Source of the DNA: Planctomycetota bacterium
GTDB lineage: Bacteria; Planctomycetota; UBA1135; UBA2386
Direction: 5' to 3'
DNA length: 64,000 nt
Assembly (NCBI GenBank): GCA_020638735.1
Contig: JACKHZ010000009.1
Span: 248,001 to 312,000, forward strand
Shown in pieces: positions 1 through 9,282 of this stretch. The position numbers and the translations under genes are program-made. Below the pieces are notes generated by a model that saw nothing but the letters and a program-made list of their open reading frames with translations, did not search any database and was not told the origin of the DNA. Numbering within the stretch: the first letter of the stretch is position 1; each line of letters starts with the position of its first letter.

Positions 1-593
1 ATGGCGACGAACGGCCGCTTCGCGCGCGGCGACAGGTTGTGCACCGCGCGCGCGATCAGCTCCTTGCCCGTGCCCGACGGGCCGAGGATCAGCACCGAGG
101 CGTCGGTCGGCGCGATCTGCCGCACCAGCGACAGCACGCGCTGCATCTTCGGGTCCTGACCGACGATGCCCTCGATGCCGTAGACCGCGTCCATCTGCCC
201 GCGCAGGTCGTCGTAGGCGACGTCCTTCTGGTGGTCCTCGAGCGACTTGCGCACCTTGGCGCGCAGGTCGGCGAGGTCGACGGGCTTCTCGACGTAGTAG
301 GTGGCGCCGCGCTCCATCGCCTGCACCGCGACGTCGCGGCTGCCGTGACCGGTCAGCATCACGATGCGGCAGTTCGGATAGTGCTCACGCGCGGCGGTGA
401 GCACGGCGAAGCCGTCGCCGTCCTTCATCACCAGGTCGGTGACCACGACCGCGAACCGCCGCTGCGCCAGCAGCGCCTGCGCGGCCTGCACGCCGCTGGC
501 GGTGGTGATGTCGACGGGCAACGCCTCGAGCGCCGCGACCAGCGTCTCGCGCAGGTTGTCGTCGTCGTCGACGATCAGGATCGGATCGTTCAT
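1..593 (-). CDS. Sigma-54-dependent response regulator (NtrC family), C-terminus cut by window edge
   Basis: The visible 197 residues hold a receiver domain followed by the start of an AAA+ sigma-54 activator domain. The acidic pocket (VDDDDN) and phospho-acceptor Asp53 (VVVTDLVMKDGD) are present, as are the switch Thr (MLTGHG) and Lys (VEKPVD). The Walker A motif GPSGTGKE follows about residue 170, then the reading frame leaves the window. The ATG at 591-593 overlaps the stop of the histidine kinase by four bases, so the two form a coupled two-component pair. By family, phosphorylation would drive oligomerisation and activation of RNA polymerase-sigma54. The helix-turn-helix and targets lie outside the window. 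Confidence 0.95.
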   Translation of the reverse strand, partial: MNDPILIVDDDDNLRETLVAALEALPVDITTASGVQAAQALLAQRRFAVVVTDLVMKDGDGFAVLTAAREHYPNCRIVMLTGHGSRDVAVQAMERGATYYVEKPVDLADLRAKVRKSLEDHQKDVAYDDLRGQMDAVYGIEGIVGQDPKMQRVLSLVRQIAPTDASVLILGPSGTGKELIARAVHNLSPRAKRPFVA

Positions 594-1339
594 CGCGTGC
601 CCTCGCCGTCGCCTTCCACCACCGGATGGGTCGGCAGGCTGATCGTGAACTGGGTGCCCTTGCCGACGTCGCTCTGCAGGCCGACGGTGCCGCCGTGCTC
701 TTCGGCGACGCGCCGCACGGTCGGCAGACCGAGCCCGGTGCCGGCCTTCTTGGTGCTGAAGTAGGGCTCGAACACGCGCGGCTGCAGCTCGGCGGGGATG
801 CCCGCGCCGGTGTCGGTGACGCGCAGCAGCACGGCGGCCGGCTCACGCACCGTCGAGACCAGCACCTCGCCGCCGCGCGGCGTCGCCTCCTTGGCGTTGC
901 GGATCAGGTTGACGACGGCGGCCTGCAGGTGGTCCCAGTCGACCGGCACCTGGCCGACGCCGGCGCCTGGATAGAAGCGCAGCGACACGTCGGCGTCGCG
1001 CAGGTCGGGCTCGTGGAACTCGATCAACGCGCGCAACTTCTCGTTGAGGTCGACCGGCACCAGCCGCGGCTCGGGCGCGCGGGCGAAGCCGAGGAACTCC
1101 TCGAGGATCGTCTGCAGCCGCTTGACCTCGTTCTGCACGGTGCCGAGCCGCTTCTGGGTGCGCTTGTCGCGCGGCGTCTCGGGGTCTTCGAAGTCCTCGA
1201 GCACCAGCTGCAGGTTGAGGCCGATCGTGCTCAGCGGGTTGCGCACCTCGTGGGCGAACCCTGCCAGCAACGCACCGAGCTGCGCCAGCCGCTGCATGCG
1301 GATGCGGGACAGTCGTTCTTCGCGCGCCGTGCTCGACAT
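590..1339 (-). CDS. Sensor histidine kinase, soluble NtrB-like
   Basis: A 249-residue kinase with no membrane segment or recognisable sensor domain. The H-box FAHEVRNPLST places the phospho-accepting His at residue 30. N-box (NLIRNAKEA), G1 (DTGAGIP) and G2 (GTGLGLPTV) motifs follow in order. It probably phosphorylates the regulator whose start codon it overlaps. I chose the ATG at 1337-1339 (MSSTAREERL). An in-frame ATG at 1463-1465 would add 42 residues of low-complexity sequence and would abut the divergent gene's start, leaving no promoter space. Its short N-terminus suggests a cytosolic signal or a partner protein. Confidence 0.9.
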   Translation of the reverse strand: MSSTAREERLSRIRMQRLAQLGALLAGFAHEVRNPLSTIGLNLQLVLEDFEDPETPRDKRTQKRLGTVQNEVKRLQTILEEFLGFARAPEPRLVPVDLNEKLRALIEFHEPDLRDADVSLRFYPGAGVGQVPVDWDHLQAAVVNLIRNAKEATPRGGEVLVSTVREPAAVLLRVTDTGAGIPAELQPRVFEPYFSTKKAGTGLGLPTVRRVAEEHGGTVGLQSDVGKGTQFTISLPTHPVVEGDGEGTR

Positions 1340-1463
1340 CGGGACCGAAGACGATAGCCCGAAGGCGGCGGCGGCCAACGGCCCGACCGCCGCGATTTGC
1401 GCTTCGCGCGCGGCGTCGTGAAGCGGCGCGGATTCGGGACCGCTTCGGGTATGGTCCGCGGCC

Positions 1464-2537
1464 ATGGCGATGCAGCGAGTGCGCCTCTGCGACAGCGACC
1501 CGACGACGCTGCGCGACGACGTCGTCGCGCGGCTGCGGCGCGGCGCCCTGTGCGCGCTGCCGACCGAGACGGTCTACGGCCTGACGGTGCTGCCGAGCAA
1601 CGCCGCCGCGGTCGCCGCCGCGCGCCGGCTGAAGGGACGCGACGGCGACCAGCCGTTCACCTGGCACCTCGCCGATCGCGCCGGACTCCAACGCCTCGGG
1701 GCGCTGGTGACGCCCGGCGTCGAACGACTGATCGCCCGCTACTGGCCCGGGCCGCTGACCCTGCTGCTGGCCGGCGCGGACGGCGGCACGATCGGCGCGC
1801 GGCTGCCGGCGCACGCGTTCACCAGGGCGGTGATCGCCGCCGCCGGCGAGCCGCTGTGGATGACCAGCGTCAACCGCGGCGGCGAGGCGCCGGAGGTCAC
1901 GCCCGACGGCATCGCCAGGGTGTTCGCCGACGAGGTCGACCTGCTGGTCGACGACGGGCCGTCGCCGCTCGGCACCGCCTCGACGATCGTGCGCGCGACC
2001 GGCGACGAGCTCGAAGTGCTGCGCGAGGGCATCCTGTCGCGCGACGAGGTGTTCGCCACGGCCGCCGAGCTGGTGGTGTTCGTCTGCACGGGCAACACCT
2101 GTCGCTCCCCGCTCGCCGAGGCGTTCGCGCGACGGCTGACCGCCGTGGCGATGGGCACCACCGACGAGCGGGTGTTGCCGCGCGGCCTCGGCTTCGCCAG
2201 CGCCGGAATCAGCACCATGCCGGGCATGCCGGCGAGCGAAGGCAGCCTGGTCGCCGGCGCCGAGGTCGGGCTCGACCTGACGCCGCACCTGAGCCAGCAG
2301 CTCTCACCGGAGCTGTGGCGGCGAGCCAGCCGCATCTACTGCCTCGGCGACAGTCACCGCCGCGCGCTGCTGGCCGAAGCACCCGAGGTCGCGGACCGCG
2401 TGCACCTGCTGCGCGCCGACGGCCTCGACATCGCCGATCCCTACGGCGGCGACCTGCGGGCCTACCGCCGGGCGCGCGACGAGATCCGCGCCGCGGTCGC
2501 GGCGCGGCTGCCGGAGTGGCTGCCGGCGAAGACGTGA
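1464..2537 (+). CDS. Fusion of Sua5/YrdC (threonylcarbamoyl-AMP synthase) and low-molecular-weight protein tyrosine phosphatase
   Basis: A 357-residue two-domain protein. Residues about 10-200 match the Sua5/YciO/YrdC fold (start CALPTETVYGL, later RLPAHAF and STIVRATGDELEVLREG), which makes threonylcarbamoyl-AMP for the t6A modification of tRNAs reading ANN codons. Residues about 205-355 are a low-molecular-weight tyrosine phosphatase: P-loop VCTGNTCRS with nucleophile Cys208 and Arg214, and a C-terminal DPYG with general-acid Asp325. In Bacillus the two activities (ywlC, ywlE) are near neighbours, so this looks like a fusion of a known pair. The ATG at 1464 gives a protein starting MAMQRV; the ATG at 1470 is an alternative. 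Divergent from the histidine kinase. Confidence 0.92.
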   Translation: MAMQRVRLCDSDPTTLRDDVVARLRRGALCALPTETVYGLTVLPSNAAAVAAARRLKGRDGDQPFTWHLADRAGLQRLGALVTPGVERLIARYWPGPLTLLLAGADGGTIGARLPAHAFTRAVIAAAGEPLWMTSVNRGGEAPEVTPDGIARVFADEVDLLVDDGPSPLGTASTIVRATGDELEVLREGILSRDEVFATAAELVVFVCTGNTCRSPLAEAFARRLTAVAMGTTDERVLPRGLGFASAGISTMPGMPASEGSLVAGAEVGLDLTPHLSQQLSPELWRRASRIYCLGDSHRRALLAEAPEVADRVHLLRADGLDIADPYGGDLRAYRRARDEIRAAVAARLPEWLPAKT

Positions 2538-2577
2538 CGCGCGGCCCGCGGCGCTCCTCATCGGCGACCCTGCGACG

Positions 2578-3549
2578 CTACTCGTCGACCATCTCGCGCA
2601 GCTTCTGCAGCAACCGCATGTGGCGGCGCATGCTGGTCAGCGGGTGCCCCATGTAGTCGCCCGGCTGGTCGATGTCGCGGATCACCACCGACCCGCCGCC
2701 GAGGCGCGTGTCGGCGCAGATCTTCAGGTGCCCGGCGATGCCGACCCGCCCGGCCACGACGCAGCGATCGCCGATCGACGTCGAGCCGGCCACCATCGCC
2801 CCGCCGGCCATCACCACGTCGTAGCCGATCGTGCAGTTGTGGGCGATGTGCACGAGGTTGTCGAGCTTGGTGCGCGCGTGCACCATCGTCACGCCGAGCG
2901 TGGCGCGGTCGATCATCGTGCCGGCGCCGATCTCGACGTCGTCCTCGATCACCACGGTGCCGAGCTGCGGCACCTTGAGATACGTGCTGCCCTCGCGAGC
3001 GAAGCCGAAGCCGTCGCTGCCGATCACCGAACTGGCGTGACAGATCACCCGGTTGCCGAGCGTGACGGCGTGGTAGAGCGTCACCCGGGGGTAGAGCACG
3101 CAGTCGGCGCCGAGCGTGCAGTCGTCCCCGATCGTCACCCCCGCCATGACGACGCACCCCGGACCGATGCGGCAACGGCCGATCACCGCGTGCGGACCGA
3201 TCTCGACCGGGCCTTCGATCTGCGCCTCCGGGTGCACGACCGCGGTCGGGTGCACGCGATGCTCGCTCGCGCGCGGGGTCGGATGGAACAGCGCGGCGAC
3301 CTTGGCGTAGGCGACGTCCACGTCGGGCACGACGATCAGGCTGGCGCCGGTCGGGATCTGTTCGGCGACCAGCAGCGCCCCGGCCTTGGTGTCCTTGGCG
3401 GCGGCGTAGTAGCTCTGGTGCCGAACGAAGCCGATGCGATCTGGCTGGGCGTTGCGCAGATCGGCGAGGCCGACGATGCGCCGCTCGCCGTCACCGTGCA
3501 GGGTTCCGGAGACGAGCTCGGCGATGGCGGCGACGGAGGCTTCGGTCAT
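2578..3549 (-). CDS. lpxD: UDP-3-O-acylglucosamine N-acyltransferase LpxD
   Basis: A 323-residue protein, close to the usual length of about 340. Residues 1-100 form the substrate-binding N-terminal domain (IGFVRHQSYY). From about residue 105 it is a left-handed beta helix built from hexapeptide repeats. The conserved HIAHN motif gives a probable catalytic His237. LpxD transfers a 3-hydroxyacyl group from acyl carrier protein to UDP-3-O-acylglucosamine, the third step of lipid A synthesis. Its ATG overlaps the stop of the upstream membrane-protein gene by four bases. Its presence supports a lipopolysaccharide-type outer membrane; other lpx genes are not in the window. Confidence 0.95.
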   Translation of the reverse strand: MTEASVAAIAELVSGTLHGDGERRIVGLADLRNAQPDRIGFVRHQSYYAAAKDTKAGALLVAEQIPTGASLIVVPDVDVAYAKVAALFHPTPRASEHRVHPTAVVHPEAQIEGPVEIGPHAVIGRCRIGPGCVVMAGVTIGDDCTLGADCVLYPRVTLYHAVTLGNRVICHASSVIGSDGFGFAREGSTYLKVPQLGTVVIEDDVEIGAGTMIDRATLGVTMVHARTKLDNLVHIAHNCTIGYDVVMAGGAMVAGSTSIGDRCVVAGRVGIAGHLKICADTRLGGGSVVIRDIDQPGDYMGHPLTSMRRHMRLLQKLREMVDE

Positions 3550-5996
3550 GGCCGGCGATTATGCAGTTCGCGCAGCCGCGCCGCCGCATCGAGTCGGGCG
3601 GATCGCGGCCAGTCGGGATCGAACGGGATCGCCCCGTCGACGAGCAGCTGCAACGCCTCCCCGGCGGCGGCGCGCACTTCGCGGTCCTCGTCGAGCAGCA
3701 GGTCGGCGAGCAGCGGGTGACAGCTCGGCTCGCGCCGGCCCGCCAGCGCCGCGGCCAGGCGGCGGCGTTGCTCCGCGGCGAACACGCCCACGTCGCGCAG
3801 CGCCGCGGGCAGGGGCAGGTCGAAGCGCCACCAACCCAGCAACTCGAGCGCGCGGCCGGCGGGCACCACCACCCGCGCCGCCTCGCCGAGCACGAACGGA
3901 TCGGCCAGCTCCCGCAGCGCGAGCCCCTGCTCGGGCGTCAGCGGGCCGTCGGCGAGCAGGCCGACCAGGGCGCGGGCGCAGCGGCTGGCGAAACGCGCCC
4001 GCAACGCGACGGCGAGCGGCCCTTCGCCGGCGCAGCGCTCGGCGAGGCGGCGGCCGGCGCCGATCTGCCACAGGTCCTCGAGGGCGAACCGCTCCGCGCG
4101 CGGCCGCGGCAGCGACGCGAACACCGCCGGCGCCGCGTCGAAGAAGGTCGGGTCGAGCGAACAGGCCGCACGCACCGCGCGACCTGGATCGGCCAGGCGA
4201 CCGCCGCGCAGGTCGGGGAGGGCCATGGCCGCCTGCAGCCACGGTTGCGGCGCGCCCGTCGGCAGGAACGGCGCGGTCAGCGCCTGCGCCTCGGCGCGGC
4301 CTTCGTCGTCGTCCCGCAGCGCCAACAACCGGGCACGGGCCCGACGCTGATCGGACTGGCCTCGCAGCCAGCGCAGCAGCAGCGAGTCCGCGGTCGGCCC
4401 CACCGCCGGCGGCCCGAGCCGCTGCAGCAGCACGCGGGCGAGGTCGACGCCCACCGCGTCGGCCGCGGTCGGCGGCGTGACGACGCCGGTGAACGCCTGG
4501 TCGAGGTCGTCCGGCCCGCCGAGGTGCGCCTCGTGCAGGCACCACCGTGCGTCGTCGCTCCAGCCGGCGAAGCCACCGCGCCGCGCGGGCTGCCGCGGCG
4601 CGCTGACCAGCACGCCGCCGTCGCCGACGAGGTAGAGGCCGTTCCACGGATGCGCGCGAGCGACGGCGTCGAGCAACGCAACCAACGCCGCAGGCTCGGC
4701 CTCGTCGAGCGCCAGCAGCTGCAGCACGACGCCGTCGCCGACGAGACGCCGCAGCTCGCGCTGCCAGCCGTCGCTGCGGCGATGCGCGCCGGCGCCGAGG
4801 GCGTCCTCGGCCACCACCACCAGCTGACGCGAACCACCGCCCAACGCGGTCAACGGCCCGGGGACGTCGCGCCACGGCGGCGACGCGTGCGCGGCGTCCG
4901 GCGGCGGCACCGGGCCGTCACCGCACAGTCGCGCCGGCAGCGCGCCGAGTTCACGGTCGTCGAGCAGCCGCTCGGTCAGCCACGTCGGGTCCGCGGGCAG
5001 CGCGCGGGCCAGCCGTTCTGCTCCGGCGCCGACCAGCAGCACGCGGTCCCCCGCGCGGGAGAACGCGGTCACCATCGCCGCGGCCAACGGCCCTTCGGTG
5101 CGCGCCGGCCCGAACGCGACGAGGCGGCGACCGTCGCGGACCAGCTGCATCTCCTGGTTGCGTCGCTGATAGACGAGCGACGCCCCCCCATGCCGGTCGA
5201 GCAGCCACGCCGAGGCCGCTGGCGCCGGCTCCCCGCCGCCGAGCCAGAGCGCCACGCCCAGCGCAACCGCCGCACCGACCGGCAGGCCGGGCCTGACGCA
5301 GCCGGCACCGACCAGGGCCAACGCCAGGAATGCGGCGAGCCAGGCCGGGTCGAGCGGCGCCGCCACGGTCAGCGCGACGGCGGCGGCCACCGCGCCGAGC
5401 AGCACCGCGGCCTGCCGGGCCGTCGCCCGCGCCACCTGTGCCGACGCCGTGCACGAACCGGCGACCAGACAGGCGCCGAACGCCGACGCGCCGCAGAGGT
5501 CCGCGGTCCCGTATTCGATCCCGGCCACCGCGCCGCCCCCGCCGACGAAGGCCGCCAGGGCGACCAGCGGCCACGCCGAGCCGCGTTGCCAGTCCGCGGC
5601 GCAGCGGCCGGCCGCCGCACCGAGCGCGAAGGCGATGGCGCCGTGCAGCCACGGCAGCGTGCCCGGCGGGCGCTGCTGCACGCCGTGCACCACCGCGGCC
5701 AGCAGCCCGAGCCCTACCAGCGCCAGTCGCAGGGCCCGCTGCGCCGCCGAACGGCGCGCGAACAGCCCGACCGCGGCGCCGAGCACGAGCGCGACAGCCC
5801 ACGCCCAGCCCGGACCGCGCCACGCCAGCGGGTCCAACGTGTCGCCGACCGCGAGCCGCTCCGCGTGGCCGCGCACCATCGCCGCGACGAACGCGCCGAC
5901 GCCCAGGCCGACCGCGGTCGCGCCGAGCAGCCGGAGCCCCGGGTCGAAGCCGGTGCCCGACGCCGGTTCGCTGTCGGGTTGCTCCGGCGAGACCAT
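3546..5996 (-). CDS. Large membrane protein with degenerate spermidine-synthase-like region and C-terminal HEAT-like segment
   Basis: 816 residues from the ATG at 5994-5996 (MVSPEQPDSEP); upstream in-frame starts add only unlikely sequence. Residues about 15-270 are a run of hydrophobic segments, perhaps eight membrane spans. The next part (YQRRNQEMQLVRDGRRLV, then DRVLLVGAGAERLARAL) resembles the beta hairpin and nucleotide-binding start of membrane-fused spermidine synthases, but the acidic catalytic residues are not evident. The final 80 residues (LLADLLLDEDREVRAAAGEA) look like a HEAT repeat. The gene overlaps lpxD by four bases, so they are probably co-translated. Function unknown; a cell-envelope role is an inference from the neighbour. 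Confidence 0.8.
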   Translation of the reverse strand: MVSPEQPDSEPASGTGFDPGLRLLGATAVGLGVGAFVAAMVRGHAERLAVGDTLDPLAWRGPGWAWAVALVLGAAVGLFARRSAAQRALRLALVGLGLLAAVVHGVQQRPPGTLPWLHGAIAFALGAAAGRCAADWQRGSAWPLVALAAFVGGGGAVAGIEYGTADLCGASAFGACLVAGSCTASAQVARATARQAAVLLGAVAAAVALTVAAPLDPAWLAAFLALALVGAGCVRPGLPVGAAVALGVALWLGGGEPAPAASAWLLDRHGGASLVYQRRNQEMQLVRDGRRLVAFGPARTEGPLAAAMVTAFSRAGDRVLLVGAGAERLARALPADPTWLTERLLDDRELGALPARLCGDGPVPPPDAAHASPPWRDVPGPLTALGGGSRQLVVVAEDALGAGAHRRSDGWQRELRRLVGDGVVLQLLALDEAEPAALVALLDAVARAHPWNGLYLVGDGGVLVSAPRQPARRGGFAGWSDDARWCLHEAHLGGPDDLDQAFTGVVTPPTAADAVGVDLARVLLQRLGPPAVGPTADSLLLRWLRGQSDQRRARARLLALRDDDEGRAEAQALTAPFLPTGAPQPWLQAAMALPDLRGGRLADPGRAVRAACSLDPTFFDAAPAVFASLPRPRAERFALEDLWQIGAGRRLAERCAGEGPLAVALRARFASRCARALVGLLADGPLTPEQGLALRELADPFVLGEAARVVVPAGRALELLGWWRFDLPLPAALRDVGVFAAEQRRRLAAALAGRREPSCHPLLADLLLDEDREVRAAAGEALQLLVDGAIPFDPDWPRSARLDAAARLRELHNRRP

Positions 5997-6163
5997 CGCC
6001 AGCAGGATACCCGGCTGCGTCAACGGACAGGCCCGCTGCTCCGCGGCGAGTTCGGAGCGGTGACGCCCAGTGGCCTGGGAGACGAACGGACGGGACACGG
6101 CGGTGCGACGCTGGGAGCGATGGGACCGCGCCTACGCGGCGACGACGTGGCGACGGCGCCTGG

Positions 6164-6634
6164 TCACCGAGGCACGCCCTGCAACTCGGCGAGGGCCTGC
6201 ACGACCTGCTCCTGCGTGGTGCACGACAGCAGCCGCTCGCGGACCTCGGCGCGCGACAGCAGCTTGGCGATCTCGGCCAGCGTCTTGATGTGCAGCAGCT
6301 TCTTGCTGCGCGGGATCACCAGACCGATGACGATGCGCGCCGGTTCGCCGTCGAGCGTCTCGAACGGGATGCCGGCCGGGTTGAGGCCCAGCACCGCGAC
6401 CAGGTCGTCGATGCCGTCGATCGCCGCGTGCGGGATGGCGATGCCGTGCTCCATGCCGGTGGTCATGCTGCGCTCGCGCACCACCAGGGCCTGCTCGACG
6501 GTCGAGACCATCGACTCGGGGTAGCGGCCGGCGCGCACCGGCACACGGGCGAGGGCGGCCAGCGCCTGCCACTTGTCCGTGGCCCGCAGCGGCACCTCGA
6601 CGAGGTCCTTCTGGATGAGTTCGGAGAGCTTCAT
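6164..6634 (-). CDS. PTS EIIA type-2 domain protein (PtsN/fructose-like)
   Basis: A 156-residue single-domain protein from the ATG at 6632-6634 (MKLSELIQKDLV); an upstream in-frame ATG adds 17 unlikely residues. The active-site motif EHGIAIPHAA gives phospho-accepting His69, close to the His73 of PtsN. The later SKKLLHIKTLAEIAKLL and final LLSCTTQEQVVQAL are typical of the family. Such stand-alone EIIA proteins usually act as regulatory phosphoryl acceptors rather than in sugar uptake, and no EIIB or EIIC lies nearby. It reads in the same direction as the membrane protein and lpxD, 167 bases upstream of them. Confidence 0.9.
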   Translation of the reverse strand: MKLSELIQKDLVEVPLRATDKWQALAALARVPVRAGRYPESMVSTVEQALVVRERSMTTGMEHGIAIPHAAIDGIDDLVAVLGLNPAGIPFETLDGEPARIVIGLVIPRSKKLLHIKTLAEIAKLLSRAEVRERLLSCTTQEQVVQALAELQGVPR

Positions 6635-6933
6635 GACCCGCGTAGACCGCGTCGAGTCACCTCGATCGCCGTCCGTCGAATGCAACCGGAGCCGACCGCG
6701 CTTGGCAATCGGAAAACCCGAACGAGTGCGTCGGCGCAGCGCCGACGACTCGCCGGCCCGCGCGGCGCGCGTCGGACCGGTGACGCCGCCGAGACGAACG
6801 CGCGACCTCTGTTTCTGACCCCCGCACCAGCTAGCGCTGGCCGATCACCGGGGCGGGGAATAGAAACGACCGCCCGCCAGTCCGAGGCGGATCGTGTGCC
6901 CCGACTCCGGGGTGAAGCCACCAACAAGCCGAG
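6635..6933. other. Divergent intergenic region between PTS EIIA and the secretin operon
   Basis: About 300 bases without a convincing gene. Open frames crossing it are extensions of frames opposite or out of phase with the flanking genes. It must hold promoters for both directions, but I see no clear -35/-10 pair. A short inverted repeat (CCAGC, TAGC, GCTGG) lies near 6827-6840 and could be an operator or chance in GC-rich DNA. Confidence 0.5.
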
Positions 6934-9282
6934 ATGGTCTACCAAGCCCACCGCTCCTCCCGTTCCGCCCCGCGCACCCCGTCGCGCCCGCTCTCGCCGT
7001 GGCGGCGACTCCTGCCGCTGGCGCTGCTGCTGGCCGCCCCGCTGGCGGCCCAGAACGATCCGCCGACCGGCCAGGACCCCGTCAAGCCGCGCCTCGAGGT
7101 CGACGAAGCGACCGGCACCATCGCCTTCTCGATGAACGAGAGCAACGGCATGGAGCTGACCGAGTTCGTCAAGTGGGCGCAGGAGGTCACCGGGCGCCGC
7201 TTCACGTTCTCGCCGACCGAGCTGCAGAGCGGCTCGCCCGCCGGCAGCACGGTCAGCTTCCTCGGCACCTTCCGCATCAAGCGCGAGGACTTCGCCGAGC
7301 AGTTCTACGCGTTCTTCCAGACGATGCTCTACATCAAGGGCTACGCGCTGGTGCCGCGCGGCGAGGCCGACCTGGAGATGATGGAGATCGTGCTGATGAC
7401 GGGGCAGCGCGGTCGCGAGATCACCAACGGCTCGCGCTACGTCACGCCCGACGAACTGGCCATCTACCGCTTCCAGACCGGCGTGCCGATCCTGACGACG
7501 GTGCCGCTGAAGAACATCAACGCCACCATCGCCACCAACGCGCTGCGGCCGTTCTTCGCCAACACCACCGGTCAGGCCGGCGGCGCCCTGACCCTCGGCA
7601 ACGTCGGCAACAGCTCGGCGATGCTGCTGCAGGGCTTCGGCCCGCAGGTCTACTCGGCGGTCGAGCTGCTGCGCCTGGTCGACGTGCCGACCGAGGAGCC
7701 CAACCTGGTCGTGCAGGTGATCGTGCTCGAGCACCAGGCGCCGGAGGAGCTGGAGCCGATCCTGACCGACGTGCTCGAGAGCCGCAGCCGCATCCGCCAG
7801 CAGGTGCTGCAGGAGCAGGGCGCGCAGCCCGGCGCCGGCGGCGCCGGCGGTTCCGGACAACCGCAGCTCAAGGTCGTCGTGCACAGCTCGCAGAAGGCGC
7901 TGGTGCTGAGCGGCACGCAGGAGCAGGTGCGCGAGGCGCTCGACCTGATCGCGCGGCTCGACGTGCCGGCGCAGCCGGTCGACGGCTCGGCCAACGTCAT
8001 CTACCTCAAGAACGTGCTCGCCGACGACCTCGAGGACACGCTCAAGCAGTTCATGACGGACGACAGCACCGCCGAGCAGCAGGCGCAGACCGGCGGCCCC
8101 GGCGCCAACGCCGCGCGACGCACGCGCAAGACCGTCATCCAGTCGCACAAGGAGAGCAACTCGCTGCTGATCTCGGCCGCCGGCACCAAGTGGAAGCAGG
8201 TGCAGGCGCTGATCGACAAGCTCGACCGCCGGCAGCCGCAGGTGCTGATCGAGGCCGCGCTGGTCGAGCTGACCACCGGCGACCTCGACCGCTTCGGCGT
8301 CGAGCTCGGCCTGATCGACCTCAAGCAGAACGGCAAGTTCACGCGCGGCTTCGGCTTCACCAGCTTCGGCCAGTCGACCTTCCAGGACACCGACGACGAC
8401 GGCCTGCCGGACACCCGCCTGCCGGACTTCACCAACCCGCTGCAGGGCATCACCGGCGGCATCATCAGCGGCAGCGACTTCGCGGTGCCGCTGCTGATCA
8501 ACGCGCTGTCGACCGACGACCGCGCCAACATCCTGTCGCTGCCGAGCGTGCTCGTGAACAACAACGAGACCGCGGTGGTCAAGACGACGGAGCAGCGCCC
8601 GACGACGACGCAGAACCAGGGCACGGCGACGACCTCGAGCGGCAACGGCACGCCGCGTGAAGCAGGCATCACGCTGTCGATCTCGCCGACCATCTCGCCC
8701 AACAACTACCTGCGGCTCAACATCACCCTCGAGGTCAGCCGCTTCGTCGGCGCCTTCGACCCGACGTCGGTGACGGGCGGCGGCATCAAGCTGACCCGCT
8801 CGATCCAGACCCAGGTGACCATGCCGTCCGACGCGACGATGGTGATCGGCGGCGTGATCGAGGACTCGGAGTCGTCGAGCAACGGCGGCATCCCGTTCCT
8901 CAAGGACATCCCGATCCTCGGCGTGCTGTTCCGCCGCAGCGAGGACACGAGCAACAAGACCAACCTCTACTTCTTCGTCACGCCGACCATCCTCGACGAG
9001 GACGACTTCCAGGACCTGTACGACAAGAGCCTGCACAAGAAGCTCGAGGCCGAGCAGTACATCGGCTACCGCCGGCTGCGCATCATCGACCACCGCTGGC
9101 AGGGCTCGAGCGGCCAGACCCGCACCATCGAGGACTCGGGCGCGACCATCGAGGACTGCGACGCGCAGGGCGGCTACGAGATGGTCAGCTACCGCCGCAG
9201 CCGGCCGAGCGCCGGCCCCGGCCCGTCGTCCCCGACCGGCGGCGAGCCGACGACCAAGCCGAACGGAGACCCGCAGCGATGA
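6934..9282 (+). CDS. gspD: Type II secretion/type IV pilus secretin (GspD/PilQ family)
   Basis: 782 residues with a signal peptide: basic start, hydrophobic core LLPLALLLAAPLAA and likely cleavage before QNDP. Repeated N-domains follow (the segment from EPNLVVQVIVLEHQAPEEL, and VIYLKNVLADDLEDTLKQF). The C-terminal secretin domain runs from about residue 435 (PQVLIEAALVELTTGDL) through the gate region (LSLPSVLVNNNETAVV) to VIGGVIEDSESS and FLKDIPILGVLFR. It would form the outer-membrane channel of a type II secretion system or pilus. First gene of an operon with the ATPase and platform protein; its stop overlaps the next ATG by four bases. A tail of about 70 residues beyond the secretin domain is rich in Ser, Gly and Pro. 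Confidence 0.95.
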   Translation: MVYQAHRSSRSAPRTPSRPLSPWRRLLPLALLLAAPLAAQNDPPTGQDPVKPRLEVDEATGTIAFSMNESNGMELTEFVKWAQEVTGRRFTFSPTELQSGSPAGSTVSFLGTFRIKREDFAEQFYAFFQTMLYIKGYALVPRGEADLEMMEIVLMTGQRGREITNGSRYVTPDELAIYRFQTGVPILTTVPLKNINATIATNALRPFFANTTGQAGGALTLGNVGNSSAMLLQGFGPQVYSAVELLRLVDVPTEEPNLVVQVIVLEHQAPEELEPILTDVLESRSRIRQQVLQEQGAQPGAGGAGGSGQPQLKVVVHSSQKALVLSGTQEQVREALDLIARLDVPAQPVDGSANVIYLKNVLADDLEDTLKQFMTDDSTAEQQAQTGGPGANAARRTRKTVIQSHKESNSLLISAAGTKWKQVQALIDKLDRRQPQVLIEAALVELTTGDLDRFGVELGLIDLKQNGKFTRGFGFTSFGQSTFQDTDDDGLPDTRLPDFTNPLQGITGGIISGSDFAVPLLINALSTDDRANILSLPSVLVNNNETAVVKTTEQRPTTTQNQGTATTSSGNGTPREAGITLSISPTISPNNYLRLNITLEVSRFVGAFDPTSVTGGGIKLTRSIQTQVTMPSDATMVIGGVIEDSESSSNGGIPFLKDIPILGVLFRRSEDTSNKTNLYFFVTPTILDEDDFQDLYDKSLHKKLEAEQYIGYRRLRIIDHRWQGSSGQTRTIEDSGATIEDCDAQGGYEMVSYRRSRPSAGPGPSSPTGGEPTTKPNGDPQR

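Noticed and set aside
1340..1465. 42-residue extension of the first histidine kinase
   Set aside because: It would leave no room for a promoter of the divergent gene and has no kinase-like content.
3561..6524. 987-codon open frame on the plus strand
   Set aside because: It lies opposite the membrane protein gene; its residues are mostly Arg, Gly, Ala, Gln and Pro, the mark of an antisense frame in GC-rich DNA.
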